DNA of 9,433 nucleotides from an uncultured Lachnospiraceae bacterium (GCA_945492935.1 CALYVE010000042.1:1-9433), one strand, 5' to 3'; shown: positions 1-7,428, counted from the first letter of the stretch. Program-made: numbers and translations. The notes: generated by a model not told the origin, from the sequence alone.

Positions 1-911
1 TCCTTGTATTGCGTTGGATCTTGTTCAAAATTATAGGACAATATTGTATATTTGTACTTACTCTGATACAGAACCCCAAATACAATGATGATAATATAGG
101 CACTGATTCCCAGTATGGCATCCGTCTTTCCGCCTGGAATGATTTGCAATAAATAGATTAAAATCAAGCCGATTGCAAATTGTATAATAACAAGTTTAAC
201 CCTTTTATATTCTATTTCCAAATCATGAAGATAATTCTCAGATTGTGTTATTTTGTTTTTTTCTTCCTGAATCTTTTGATTTAGCATGTCAATATGCTTT
301 TGTTTTTCACGTTCCCGTTCCATTATGACTTCTTCCGTATCGTCCGAAGCCGCGCGAATCGATAACTTTGTTTTGACGGTTTCATTATTTGTAATTATCG
401 CATTTTGTTCCTTTGATAGCTTGGCAAGCTCAATCTCTTTGCTTTGAATCTGAACATCCAATTCGTTTTTTTGGCGCATTAAATCATTATATTTTTCTTT
501 TGCTTTTTTCGAATCTGCCTCATACACATTATGCTTACCGCCCGGAACGAGTGATTGTGTCAATGATATAACTTTTATCCATCCAATCACACACGGCACA
601 AGTAAAAAAATAGACAGAAGCGTAATCGGCCATTTCTTAAATGCAAGCTCCTTTGCACAAGCAGTAACATCCAGAAATTGAATGAACGAAAGAATGTTCA
701 TCAGGATAAAAATCGAAAGCGGAATCAAAATCAGACAGAAAAGACGCAATCGCACTTTTGCCGCGTCTATACGTGATTGAATTCTGCTTTCAAAATACAA
801 TTCATTGTCCATTTCAAAAAAACAAAATTGTCGCCGGGAACGTAATTGGAACAGTTCTTCCGCCAAACGATCCTTATCTGCAATTTGATAATTCGATTGA
901 TTTAGCTTCAT
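1..911 (-). CDS. Partial gene for an unrecognised membrane protein with a long coiled coil (3' end beyond window)
   Basis: Reading leftward from an ATG at 911, the frame stays open for 303 codons to the window edge. I do not recognise a family. A polar N-terminal segment (about 1-52) is followed by two hydrophobic segments near residues 56-79 and 95-116. A highly charged Lys/Glu/Gln-rich stretch (about 130-238) looks like a long coiled coil, and two more hydrophobic segments lie near 240-258 and 264-283. VPGGKHN (122-128) and IIPGGKTD (257-264) share a short PGGK motif just after a membrane segment in each half. The start has a good ribosome site, GAGGGAAGG, at 914-922. The gene lies 48 bases after the paaK-like stop with no terminator between, so read-through is possible. 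It is visibly more AT-rich than its neighbours, which suggests an accessory gene. No function is proposed. The coding call is firm, the role unknown. Confidence 0.8.
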   Translation of the reverse strand, partial: MKLNQSNYQIADKDRLAEELFQLRSRRQFCFFEMDNELYFESRIQSRIDAAKVRLRLFCLILIPLSIFILMNILSFIQFLDVTACAKELAFKKWPITLLSIFLLVPCVIGWIKVISLTQSLVPGGKHNVYEADSKKAKEKYNDLMRQKNELDVQIQSKEIELAKLSKEQNAIITNNETVKTKLSIRAASDDTEEVIMEREREKQKHIDMLNQKIQEEKNKITQSENYLHDLEIEYKRVKLVIIQFAIGLILIYLLQIIPGGKTDAILGISAYIIIIVFGVLYQSKYKYTILSYNFEQDPTQYK

Positions 912-913
912 AG

Positions 914-922
914 CCTTCCCTC
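914..922 (-). promoter_or_regulatory. Ribosome binding site of the left-edge membrane protein gene
   Basis: The minus strand reads GAGGGAAGG and then CT before the ATG at 911. This purine-rich site supports the chosen start. A second ATG 13 bases upstream is out of frame and has no better site. Confidence 0.7.
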
Positions 923-956
923 ATTTCCATTCCCGGCGTTTTCTTACATCCTTGTT

Positions 957-985
957 AAATTATTTGTAAAGATCTCTCTTATCAA
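957..985 (-). promoter_or_regulatory. Weak candidate promoter at the paaK-like stop codon
   Basis: On the minus strand, TTGATA (980-985) is separated by 17 bases from TAATTT (957-962). The -35 is one base from consensus and the -10 is poor. The pair overlaps the stop codon of the ligase gene and would give the downstream membrane-protein gene a leader of about 40 bases. It is one way that gene could be transcribed apart from the ior operon, but AT-rich sequence gives such matches by chance. Confidence 0.25.
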
Positions 986-2264
986 TAACTCTCTTTGCTT
1001 TTCCTTCGCTACGCTCGATTGTTTTTGGTTCAACAACTTTAACGTTAACCTTAATTCCAAGCATTGATTTAAGACCTGCAACAATTTCAGCTTCTCTTGC
1101 TGCAACTGTCTTGTCATTTGCCTCAACCATCTCCGGTGTAAGCTCTACCTGAACCTCGATTGTATCATTGTTGCCGATACGATCTACTACAATCTGGTAG
1201 TTCGCTTGGAATCCCTGATTAAGAAGTACTGTCTCAATTTGTGATGGCCATACATTTACACCCTTTACAACCATCATATCATCGCTGCGTCCCATTGGCT
1301 TATGCATACGTACGTGCGTACGACCGCATGAACACTTCTTACGTGTTAAGTAGCAAAGATCTCTTGTGCGGTAACGAAGAAGCGGGAACGCCTTCTTTGT
1401 GATACATGAGAATACAAGCTCGCCAATTTCGCCCTCCGGAAGAACTTCTCCTGTCTCCGGATTGATGATTTCAGGAATAAAATGATCCTCCTGAATATGC
1501 ATACCTGCCTGCTCCTCACATTCAAAAGAAACGCCTGGACCTGTAATCTCCGTTAAGCCATAAATATCATATGCCTTAATGCCAAGTGTCTCCTCGATAT
1601 TGTGACGCATCTCCTCTGTCCAAGGCTCAGCTCCAAAAATACCGGCCTTTAATTTAATCTTATCCTTAAGACCTTTCTCTGTAATTGTCTCACCAAGGTT
1701 TGCTGCATAGGATGGTGTACAGCAAAGAATGGTTGAACCGAGGTCCTGCATGAACTGCAACTGACGTTCTGTATTACCTGATGACATCGGAAGTGTCAGG
1801 GAACCAACCTTGTGTGAACCACCATTCAGACCCGGACCACCTGTAAACAAGCCATAGCCGTAGCATACATGTACGACGTCTTCCTTTGTACCGCCTGCTG
1901 CAACAATTGCTCTTGCACAACACTCATCCCAAATATCAATATCTCCCTGTGTGTAGAATGCTACAACTCGACGACCTGTTGTACCGCTTGTTGACTGAAT
2001 CCGTACACACTCAGAAAGAGGTACACCAAGCAATCCGTACGGATACTGATCGCGCAAATCGTCCTTCTCAATGAACGGAAGCTTGTGCAAATCCTCGATA
2101 CCCTTAATATCCTCCGGCTTCACCCCTGCTTCATCCATCTTTCCACGATAAAATTCTACATTGTCATATACGAATTTCACCTGCTCAACAAGTCTCTCAC
2201 TCTGCAATGCCTGCAACTGCTCCAGTGGCATTGTCTCAATTTCGGGTTGAAAATAATTTCCCAT
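960..2264 (-). CDS. paaK: Phenylacetate-CoA ligase (aryl-acetate:CoA ligase, AMP-forming)
   Basis: This cytoplasmic adenylate-forming enzyme activates phenylacetate or a related aryl-acetate with ATP and joins it to coenzyme A. At 434 residues it has the usual length of the PaaK family. Visible motifs in order are the phosphate-binding loop STSGTTGRR (91-99), YGLTE (235-239), LLRYRTRD with ribose-binding Asp302, and a C-terminal SEGKAKRV whose Lys422 is the expected catalytic lysine. A CSCGRTH segment (311-317) is typical of the family. The start has AAGGAG eight bases upstream. It is the third gene after iorA and iorB, 49 bases behind iorB, so it probably uses or makes the aryl-acetyl-CoA of IorAB. 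In an anaerobe without an aerobic paa pathway in view, the role is more likely tied to aromatic amino acid fermentation or re-synthesis than to phenylacetate breakdown. The exact aryl substrate is inferred. Confidence 0.93.
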   Translation of the reverse strand: MGNYFQPEIETMPLEQLQALQSERLVEQVKFVYDNVEFYRGKMDEAGVKPEDIKGIEDLHKLPFIEKDDLRDQYPYGLLGVPLSECVRIQSTSGTTGRRVVAFYTQGDIDIWDECCARAIVAAGGTKEDVVHVCYGYGLFTGGPGLNGGSHKVGSLTLPMSSGNTERQLQFMQDLGSTILCCTPSYAANLGETITEKGLKDKIKLKAGIFGAEPWTEEMRHNIEETLGIKAYDIYGLTEITGPGVSFECEEQAGMHIQEDHFIPEIINPETGEVLPEGEIGELVFSCITKKAFPLLRYRTRDLCYLTRKKCSCGRTHVRMHKPMGRSDDMMVVKGVNVWPSQIETVLLNQGFQANYQIVVDRIGNNDTIEVQVELTPEMVEANDKTVAAREAEIVAGLKSMLGIKVNVKVVEPKTIERSEGKAKRVIDKRDLYK

Positions 2265-2313
2265 TTATCTTGCTCCTTTATGTATATTTTTTAGTGCTGA
2301 CACGCAATAATTA

Positions 2314-2880
2314 CTATTTTCTGCCAAGCAAAAATGCCTTGTGGTTTAATTCGGCAAATTTTGCAGGTACACATTCATCAATAGCCTGCTCCCATTTTTC
2401 GACAGGAATATCAAAATACTTTGACAGTCTGCCCATAAGTACAATATTCACTGCCTTTGAAGAACCTGCCTCCTCTGCGAGTGACAAGCAATCCATGGCA
2501 TCAACCTTTGCACCGACAGCTTCCATCTTCGCAAGCAAATCAGAAGGATATTCCATAGCTCCGGTAATAACCGGCATCGGATCAATCTGCTGTGTATTCA
2601 CAACAATTCTTCCGTCCTTCTTAAGATATTCAAGATATCTAGCTGCTTCAAGCATCTCAAACGATACAATAAAATCAGCCTCGCCCTTGTCAATAACCGG
2701 AGAATATACCTTTTCTCCAAAACGCACATATGTAACAACGCTACCGCCTCTTTGGCTCATTCCATGAACCTCTGAAACCTTTACGTCATATCCTTCTGTT
2801 AAAAGTAAGTGGCCGAGAAGTTTGCTGGCAAGCAAGGAACCCTGTCCACCTACACCTACGATCATAATATTTTTAGTCAT
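2314..2880 (-). CDS. iorB: Indolepyruvate:ferredoxin oxidoreductase, beta subunit
   Basis: This is the smaller subunit of the enzyme that oxidatively decarboxylates indolepyruvate, phenylpyruvate or hydroxyphenylpyruvate to the aryl-acetyl-CoA, passing electrons to ferredoxin. The 188 residues match the gamma-type domain of 2-oxoacid oxidoreductases. The protein opens with IMIVGVGGQG (5-14), the characteristic glycine motif, followed by SEVHGMSQRGGSV (36-48), which is strongly conserved in IorB. It has no iron-sulfur cysteine motif, as expected, since the clusters sit in the alpha subunit. Its start is 19 bases after the iorA stop, consistent with co-translation of the two subunits. The ribosome site is a loose purine run (GAGGGTGAG) rather than a perfect AGGAGG. 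The sequence is intact and of normal length. Confidence 0.94.
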   Translation of the reverse strand: MTKNIMIVGVGGQGSLLASKLLGHLLLTEGYDVKVSEVHGMSQRGGSVVTYVRFGEKVYSPVIDKGEADFIVSFEMLEAARYLEYLKKDGRIVVNTQQIDPMPVITGAMEYPSDLLAKMEAVGAKVDAMDCLSLAEEAGSSKAVNIVLMGRLSKYFDIPVEKWEQAIDECVPAKFAELNHKAFLLGRK

Positions 2881-2899
2881 ATCTTCTCACCCTCACTCT

Positions 2900-4630
2900 C
2901 TACTGACTCTGCAACGCATCAAACTTACAAAGCTGCTTACATACTCCACAACCTACACAAAGGGTTGTATCGATTGCAGCCTTTCCATCCTTCATGCTGA
3001 TAGCCGGACAGCCAAGCTTCATACATGACTTACAGCCTACACACTTTTCTGCGTCGCAACGAAGCGGTTTCTCATGTTTTACATATTTAAGCAATGCACA
3101 AGGTCTGCGGCTAATAATTACGGATGGCTCTGCAGCACGAAGTTCTTCCTTGATTACACGGTCACACGCATCCAAATCATAAGGGTCAACAACCGTCACA
3201 CGGTTAAAGCCCATCGCGCGGCAAAGTGCCTCCAAATCAATCTTTCCGGCCGGGTCACCCTTGATGTTGTATCCTGTTGTAGGATTCTGCTGATGACCGG
3301 TCATACCTGTAATAGAATTATCCAAAATAATAACGGTTGAATTACTCTGGTTATATGCAATATTTGCAAGTCCCGTCATACCGGAATGCATAAAAGTTGA
3401 ATCACCGATAACAGCAACTGTATTTCCTTCGCTCTTGCCTTCATTTGCCTTATTAAAGCCGTGGATAGAGCTTATGGAAGCGCCCATACAAAGTGTCATT
3501 TCCATTGCATTAAGCGGAGCAACCGCACCTAATGTATAACAGCCGATATCTCCAAGTACTGTGCACTTGTTCTTCTGAAGTGTATAGAACAATCCTCTGT
3601 GAGGACATCCTGCACACATGACAGGTGGTCTGTTCGGCAATGTTTCATCCAAACTGCAGCTCTCCGGTTTTGGCAGGCCGAGCTTTTCTGCGATAAGATT
3701 CTGTGAAAATTCTCCTTCAATCGGAAGAACATCCTTACCTGTAACCTCCATACCAAGCTGCTTACAATGATTCTCAATAATCGGATCCAATTCCTCAATA
3801 ATAACAAGCTTATCAACCTTCGATGCAAAATCAAGTATCAGCTTCTCCGGAAGCGGATTAACCAAGCCAAGCTTAAGAATACTTGCATTCTCTCCAAATA
3901 CTTCCTTCGCATATTGATAGCTTGTTGAGGATGTAATAATACCAAGCTTTGTATCACCCATCTCCACTCTGTTAAACGGACAATTCTCCGCATACTCTGT
4001 AAGCTTTCTTGTTCTCTCTTCGACAAATGGGTGTCGTCGGATCGCATTTCCCGGCATCATAACATATTTTGCAATGTTTTTCTCGTATGGCTTCTCCGGT
4101 GGTGTAATCCTATCGCTTGTCTCTACAACACTCTGTGAATGTGCAACTCTTGTACACATCTTGACAATAACCGGGGTATCAAATTTCTCTGACATCTCGT
4201 ATGCAAGCTTTGCAAATTCTATAGCCTCCATAGAATCCGCCGGCTCAACCATAGGAACCTTTGCAGCGATTGCATAATGACGGGAATCCTGCTCGTTCTG
4301 AGAGGAATGCATCCCCGGATCATCCGCAACACAAATCAACATACCGGCGTTTACACCTGTGTAAGCGCATGTAAAAAGTGGGTCCGCTGCCACATTCAGT
4401 CCCACGTGCTTCATACCGCAAAAGCTACGCTTACCTGCCAAAGCTGCTCCAAATGCAACTTCCATGGCTACCTTCTCGTTAGGCGCCCACTCGCAATATA
4501 TCTCATCATATTTTGCAGCCTCCTCCGTAACCTCTGTACTTGGTGTCCCCGGATAGCTTGACACTACACTACAGCCCGCCTCATACAAGCCACGTGCAAG
4601 TGCCTGATTTCCTAACATTAACTGTTTCAT
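2900..4630 (-). CDS. iorA: Indolepyruvate:ferredoxin oxidoreductase, alpha subunit
   Basis: This is the large thiamine-diphosphate subunit of the aryl-pyruvate:ferredoxin oxidoreductase, a cytoplasmic, oxygen-sensitive enzyme. At 576 residues it is near the usual length. The N-terminal pyrimidine-binding domain shows SYPGTPSTEV (25-34) and the likely active-site Glu52 in EWAPNEKVAME. The cofactor domain begins at MCAGCPHRG (338-346) and contains GDIGCYTLG (360-368) and GDSTFMHSG (409-417), followed by the metal/diphosphate segment around Asn438 and TGHQQNP. The C-terminus carries two [4Fe-4S] motifs of ferredoxin type: Cys530, 533, 536 and 541, then Cys558, 561, 564 and 568. The start ATG has AGGAG seven bases upstream. 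As first gene of the iorA-iorB-paaK operon it sits about 85 bases downstream of a good promoter. No residue expected for activity is missing. Confidence 0.96.
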   Translation of the reverse strand: MKQLMLGNQALARGLYEAGCSVVSSYPGTPSTEVTEEAAKYDEIYCEWAPNEKVAMEVAFGAALAGKRSFCGMKHVGLNVAADPLFTCAYTGVNAGMLICVADDPGMHSSQNEQDSRHYAIAAKVPMVEPADSMEAIEFAKLAYEMSEKFDTPVIVKMCTRVAHSQSVVETSDRITPPEKPYEKNIAKYVMMPGNAIRRHPFVEERTRKLTEYAENCPFNRVEMGDTKLGIITSSTSYQYAKEVFGENASILKLGLVNPLPEKLILDFASKVDKLVIIEELDPIIENHCKQLGMEVTGKDVLPIEGEFSQNLIAEKLGLPKPESCSLDETLPNRPPVMCAGCPHRGLFYTLQKNKCTVLGDIGCYTLGAVAPLNAMEMTLCMGASISSIHGFNKANEGKSEGNTVAVIGDSTFMHSGMTGLANIAYNQSNSTVIILDNSITGMTGHQQNPTTGYNIKGDPAGKIDLEALCRAMGFNRVTVVDPYDLDACDRVIKEELRAAEPSVIISRRPCALLKYVKHEKPLRCDAEKCVGCKSCMKLGCPAISMKDGKAAIDTTLCVGCGVCKQLCKFDALQSQ

Positions 4631-4708
4631 CGTATAACTCCTCTCTATCTTTCATAGCTCGTTAATCCTCTAATATTCGCGACGCCGAAATAATTTTTTT
4701 CGACGCAA

Positions 4709-4771
4709 AAACACACACTGACATTATATCGTATCGCCCCCTCATTTGCAAGAAATTCCAACCGTGTGTTT
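4709..4771. repeat. 8-base inverted repeat flanking the iorA promoter
   Basis: AAACACAC at 4709-4716 is the exact reverse complement of GTGTGTTT at 4764-4771. One arm lies at the predicted transcription start and the other just upstream of the -35 box, with centres about 55 bases apart. The placement would suit paired operator half-sites, but each arm is short and simple in composition, so chance is a real alternative. Confidence 0.3.
4723..4751 (-). promoter_or_regulatory. Promoter of the iorA-iorB-paaK operon
   Basis: On the minus strand TTGCAA (4746-4751) and a perfect TATAAT (4723-4728) are 17 bases apart, a good sigma-A type promoter. Transcription should start near 4715, leaving a leader of about 85 bases before the iorA ATG. 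The leader contains two copies of GCGTCG (4701-4706 and 4680-4685, written on the minus strand) and an AT-rich stretch, but no terminator-like hairpin. Confidence 0.75.
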
Positions 4772-4780
4772 CTGTCAAGT

Positions 4781-4911
4781 AATCGTTGGCACGATTCTTA
4801 CCCGGACGCTTTCTTCACGGTGATGGTTCCTTTCCGGGACCGCTTCGAAAGCTGGTTGTTCAAGAATTTCACTTTCCTAAGCAACAAAAAAGGACCATCG
4901 GTCCTTTTTTT
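4781..4911 (+). ncRNA. Candidate structured RNA: three hairpins followed by a terminator
   Basis: The non-coding stretch holds three successive inverted repeats. AATCGT-TGGC-ACGATT (4781-4796) is a perfect six-pair stem. CCCGGA (4801-4806) pairs with TCCGGG (4833-4838) around a 26-base loop. GCTT-CGA-AAGC (4842-4852) is a four-pair stem. The intrinsic terminator at 4886-4911 follows, and read on the plus strand it ends in seven T. This is the layout of a small stand-alone RNA, because no plus-strand gene follows that a riboswitch could control. Against it, I find no convincing plus-strand promoter upstream, and I do not recognise a known RNA family. The same hairpins could also form on the minus strand. 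Confidence 0.25.
4886..4911. terminator. Bidirectional intrinsic terminator after the YfbR-like gene
   Basis: AGGACC (4891-4896), a three-base loop and GGTCCT (4900-4905) form a hairpin. It has an A run on the left (4886-4891) and a T run on the right (4905-4911), so it can terminate in both directions. On the minus strand it begins just six bases past the HD-domain gene stop and ends the glyA-ftsH-yfbR block before the ior promoter. Confidence 0.88.
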
Positions 4912-4916
4912 CGGTT

Positions 4917-5504
4917 CTAATTCAGTTCGTCCAAAGTCTTAGAATATGCAGGCAGACATTCTTTCATAAAATCTGCAACCTCCGGCAATTCACAAGCCAG
5001 CTTGCGTAACGATGTTTCGGTTGCCTCTTTTGCTTTTACAAATTCTCTGTTTCCCGTCTTCTCCTCTTCAAGACACTTAATCATAGCGGAAAGCTTATCC
5101 GCGGCTTTGACTAATTTCCACTCATATGCATGCGTTTCATCCTTAAAAAAGATAGACTGATATTCTGCCTTAATATCTTCCGGAAGCTGTGCTAATAGCT
5201 TGTTATTTGCCTCATCCTCGATTGACTTGAAGGCTTCCTTAATACTTGGATTATAATACTTAATCGGTGTCGGCATATCGCCGGTAATGATCTCTGATGC
5301 ATCATGATACATACCAACCATAGCCGCATGATTTGCATCAAGCTGCTTTCCGTAACGGACATTGCCAATCACGCAAAGTGCATGTGCAATCATGCTTACC
5401 TCAAGTGTATGCTCAGACAATGTCTCCGGGCGCGTATTGCGCATAAGCGCCCAGCGTTCAATATATTTCATTCGTGCAACCGTCGCAAAAAAATTAGATT
5501 CCAC
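4917..5504 (-). CDS. yfbR: HD-domain 5'-deoxynucleotidase, YfbR family
   Basis: This predicted cytoplasmic metal-dependent phosphohydrolase removes phosphate from deoxyribonucleoside 5'-monophosphates and helps keep nucleotide pools balanced. The sequence follows E. coli YfbR closely: MRNTRPETLSEH with metal-ligand His32, MYHDASE (65-71) carrying the HD pair His67-Asp68, GDMPTPIKYYN (75-85) and KAADKLSA with Asp136. The Arg17-Trp18 pair corresponds to residues that set deoxyribose specificity in E. coli. I chose the GTG at 5504, giving 195 residues. AGAGG lies ten bases upstream, and homology with YfbR begins at the following residues (ESNFFATVARMKYIERW). The ATG at 5558 would add 18 unrelated residues inside the end of ftsH. 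The gap to ftsH is 19 bases, so the two genes are co-transcribed. The family is confident, the substrate range inferred. Confidence 0.9.
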   Translation of the reverse strand: MESNFFATVARMKYIERWALMRNTRPETLSEHTLEVSMIAHALCVIGNVRYGKQLDANHAAMVGMYHDASEIITGDMPTPIKYYNPSIKEAFKSIEDEANNKLLAQLPEDIKAEYQSIFFKDETHAYEWKLVKAADKLSAMIKCLEEEKTGNREFVKAKEATETSLRKLACELPEVADFMKECLPAYSKTLDELN

Positions 5505-5514
5505 TGCTTCACAT

Positions 5515-5519
5515 CCTCT
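5515..5519 (-). promoter_or_regulatory. Ribosome binding site that sets the GTG start of the YfbR-like gene
   Basis: AGAGG on the minus strand lies ten bases before GTG at 5504. The ATG immediately after AGAGG is followed at once by TGA, so it cannot be the start. The site therefore supports the shorter protein that begins after the ftsH stop. Confidence 0.65.
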
Positions 5520-5523
5520 GTTC

Positions 5524-7428
5524 TTATTTGTCGCTTGTGCGATCCTCCAGCTTAACATTCATATGTTTTTCGTATAATTTCATAAACTCAGTTCCTGTTA
5601 AGTTTTCTTTTTCAATTAATACCTTTGCTATCGCATCCAGTGTGTCTGCATTCTTCTTAAGCATCTTGTATGCCTTCTCATAAGCAGACTTTATCATATT
5701 TTTAACTTCTGTATCAACCTTTGTTTCTGTCTCTGAGGAACAGTTAAGAACGCGACGGCGATCAAGGTATTCACCTGTAATTCCTTCAAGCTGAACCATT
5801 CCGAACTTGTCTGACATACCATACATTGTAACCATTGTACGAGCAATATTTGTTGCCTTCTCAATATCGTTTGAGGCACCATTTGTCACGGATTCGAATT
5901 TCAGTTCCTCAGCAGCACGTCCGGCAAGAAGTGTTACAATCTCTTCCTCCATCTCAAGCTTTGTCTCAAGCTGCTTTTCTTCATCCGGTACATTCCATAC
6001 GAATCCAAGTGCGCCATCTGTACGCGGAATAATTGTAATCTTCTGAATCGGTACCGTATTCTTCTGCATGGCAGATACAAGCGCATGTCCGACCTCATGG
6101 TAAGCAACAATCTGCTTTTCCTTTGGACTTAAGAGCTTTGCTTTCTTCTCTTTACCTGCAAAAACAACTTCTACAGAATCAAGCAAATCCTTTTGTCCTA
6201 CAAACACTCTGCCGTTTCGAACTGCAGCAAGTGCAGCTTCGTTGATGATGTTGGCAAGATCTGCTCCGACTGCCCCTGAGGTTGCAAGTGCAAGTTCTTT
6301 GTAATCTACTGTTTCATCCATCTTGACATTCTTTGAATGCACACGAAGAGTATCTATACGTCCTTGTAAATCAGGCTTTGAGACGATAATTCGACGGTCA
6401 AAACGTCCCGGACGAAGCAGCGCCTTATCAAGAACCTCCGGACGGTTTGTCGCAGCTAATACAACAATACCTTTGGATGTATCAAAACCATCCATCTCGG
6501 AAAGGAGCTGGTTTAGTGTCTGCTCACGCTCTGTATCCCCACCGGAGTGTCTCGTATCACGGCTACGACCGATTGCATCAATCTCATCGATAAAGATAAT
6601 ACATGGTGCCATCTGATTTGCCTTCTTGAACAAATCACGAACACGGGATGCACCGACACCGACATACATCTCGACAAATTCAGAACCGGAAAGCGAGAAA
6701 AACGGCACATTTGCTTCGCCGGCTACTGCCTTAGCAAGCAAGGTTTTACCGGTTCCGGGAGGTCCCACAAGAAGGGCCCCTCTCGGAAGCTTGGCTCCGA
6801 TATCAAGATATCGCTGCGGTTTTGCGAGAAAGTCGACCATCTCGGAAAGGGACTCCTTCGCTTCCTCCTGCCCTGCAACATCTGCAAAGGTAACACCGGT
6901 TTCCTTCTCAACGTACATCTTTGCATTCGACTTCCCTACGCCGCCCATAATGCCGCCATTTTTCGTTGCTCCTCGCATAATAAGCATCATGAGTAGATAG
7001 AACGCAAAAATCATAAAGACATAAGATAAAAGGGACGATAAAATCGCATTCTTTCCTTCATCAACCTCTTCGAATTCCACACCTGCTTCTTCCAAACGGT
7101 CAACGATTCGATAATCATCGGTCCTTACAACGATGTACGAAACGTCATTGACTGCACCAATTTCCTGTTTGACAGGTTTAAATGTAATCTCATTCTTGTA
7201 AATTTTTACATCCTTTACATTGTCATCCGCAAGCATCTGCAAAAATTCGCTATAGGATATAGTCTCCTGTCCCGCAGACTTAAAGGAACTATATGCCTTC
7301 CAGAACAAAAGCGTAAGGATAATCGAAACGATGAATAAAATCAAGGGTGTCGACGGCTTCTTCTTATTGTTGTCGCCCCGATTGCCCTGATTGTTGTTAT
7401 TGTTACTGTTATTTTGATTGTTATCCAT
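5524..7428 (-). CDS. ftsH: ATP-dependent zinc metalloprotease FtsH
   Basis: FtsH is a membrane-anchored hexameric AAA+ protease that extracts and degrades damaged membrane proteins and some regulatory proteins. From the ATG at 7428 it is 634 residues, normal for the family. An Asn-rich tail (about 2-20) precedes membrane segment 1 (about 29-43), an extracytoplasmic domain and membrane segment 2 (about 128-152). The ATPase shows Walker A GPPGTGKT (222-229), Walker B IIFIDEID (277-284) and the second region of homology, ATNRPEVLDKALLRPGRFDR. The protease has the zinc motif HEVGH (444-448), with the third ligand Asp521 in GASNDIE. GGAG lies nine bases before this ATG. A TTG five codons upstream overlaps that site and is less likely. 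A strong hairpin separates it from glyA, and the YfbR-like gene follows 19 bases after its stop. Confidence 0.97.
   Translation of the reverse strand: MDNNQNNSNNNNNQGNRGDNNKKKPSTPLILFIVSIILTLLFWKAYSSFKSAGQETISYSEFLQMLADDNVKDVKIYKNEITFKPVKQEIGAVNDVSYIVVRTDDYRIVDRLEEAGVEFEEVDEGKNAILSSLLSYVFMIFAFYLLMMLIMRGATKNGGIMGGVGKSNAKMYVEKETGVTFADVAGQEEAKESLSEMVDFLAKPQRYLDIGAKLPRGALLVGPPGTGKTLLAKAVAGEANVPFFSLSGSEFVEMYVGVGASRVRDLFKKANQMAPCIIFIDEIDAIGRSRDTRHSGGDTEREQTLNQLLSEMDGFDTSKGIVVLAATNRPEVLDKALLRPGRFDRRIIVSKPDLQGRIDTLRVHSKNVKMDETVDYKELALATSGAVGADLANIINEAALAAVRNGRVFVGQKDLLDSVEVVFAGKEKKAKLLSPKEKQIVAYHEVGHALVSAMQKNTVPIQKITIIPRTDGALGFVWNVPDEEKQLETKLEMEEEIVTLLAGRAAEELKFESVTNGASNDIEKATNIARTMVTMYGMSDKFGMVQLEGITGEYLDRRRVLNCSSETETKVDTEVKNMIKSAYEKAYKMLKKNADTLDAIAKVLIEKENLTGTEFMKLYEKHMNVKLEDRTSDK

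Noticed and set aside
2207..2767. Plus-strand open frame of 186 codons
   Set aside because: It runs antisense to iorB and the start of the ligase gene, has no family resemblance or proper ribosome site, and reads as the mirror of strongly coding sequence.
4680..4706. CGACGC repeated twice with a short CGAAA/TTTCG inverted repeat in the iorA leader
   Set aside because: The repeats and the five-pair stem are too short and AT-rich to separate from chance.
4842..4852. GCTTCGAAAGC, reminiscent of a tRNA T-arm
   Set aside because: There is no acceptor stem, anticodon arm or D-arm around it, and the GGTTCGANTCC consensus is not met. It is only a short hairpin.
4765..4911. Riboswitch or T-box leader for the ior operon
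   Set aside because: The hairpins and terminator lie upstream of the ior promoter on the minus strand, so they are not in the iorA leader. No plus-strand gene follows.
6547..6996. Plus-strand open frames of up to 149 codons opposite ftsH
   Set aside because: They lie antisense to the most conserved part of the FtsH ATPase domain, where codon constraint alone keeps stops out. No domain is recognisable.
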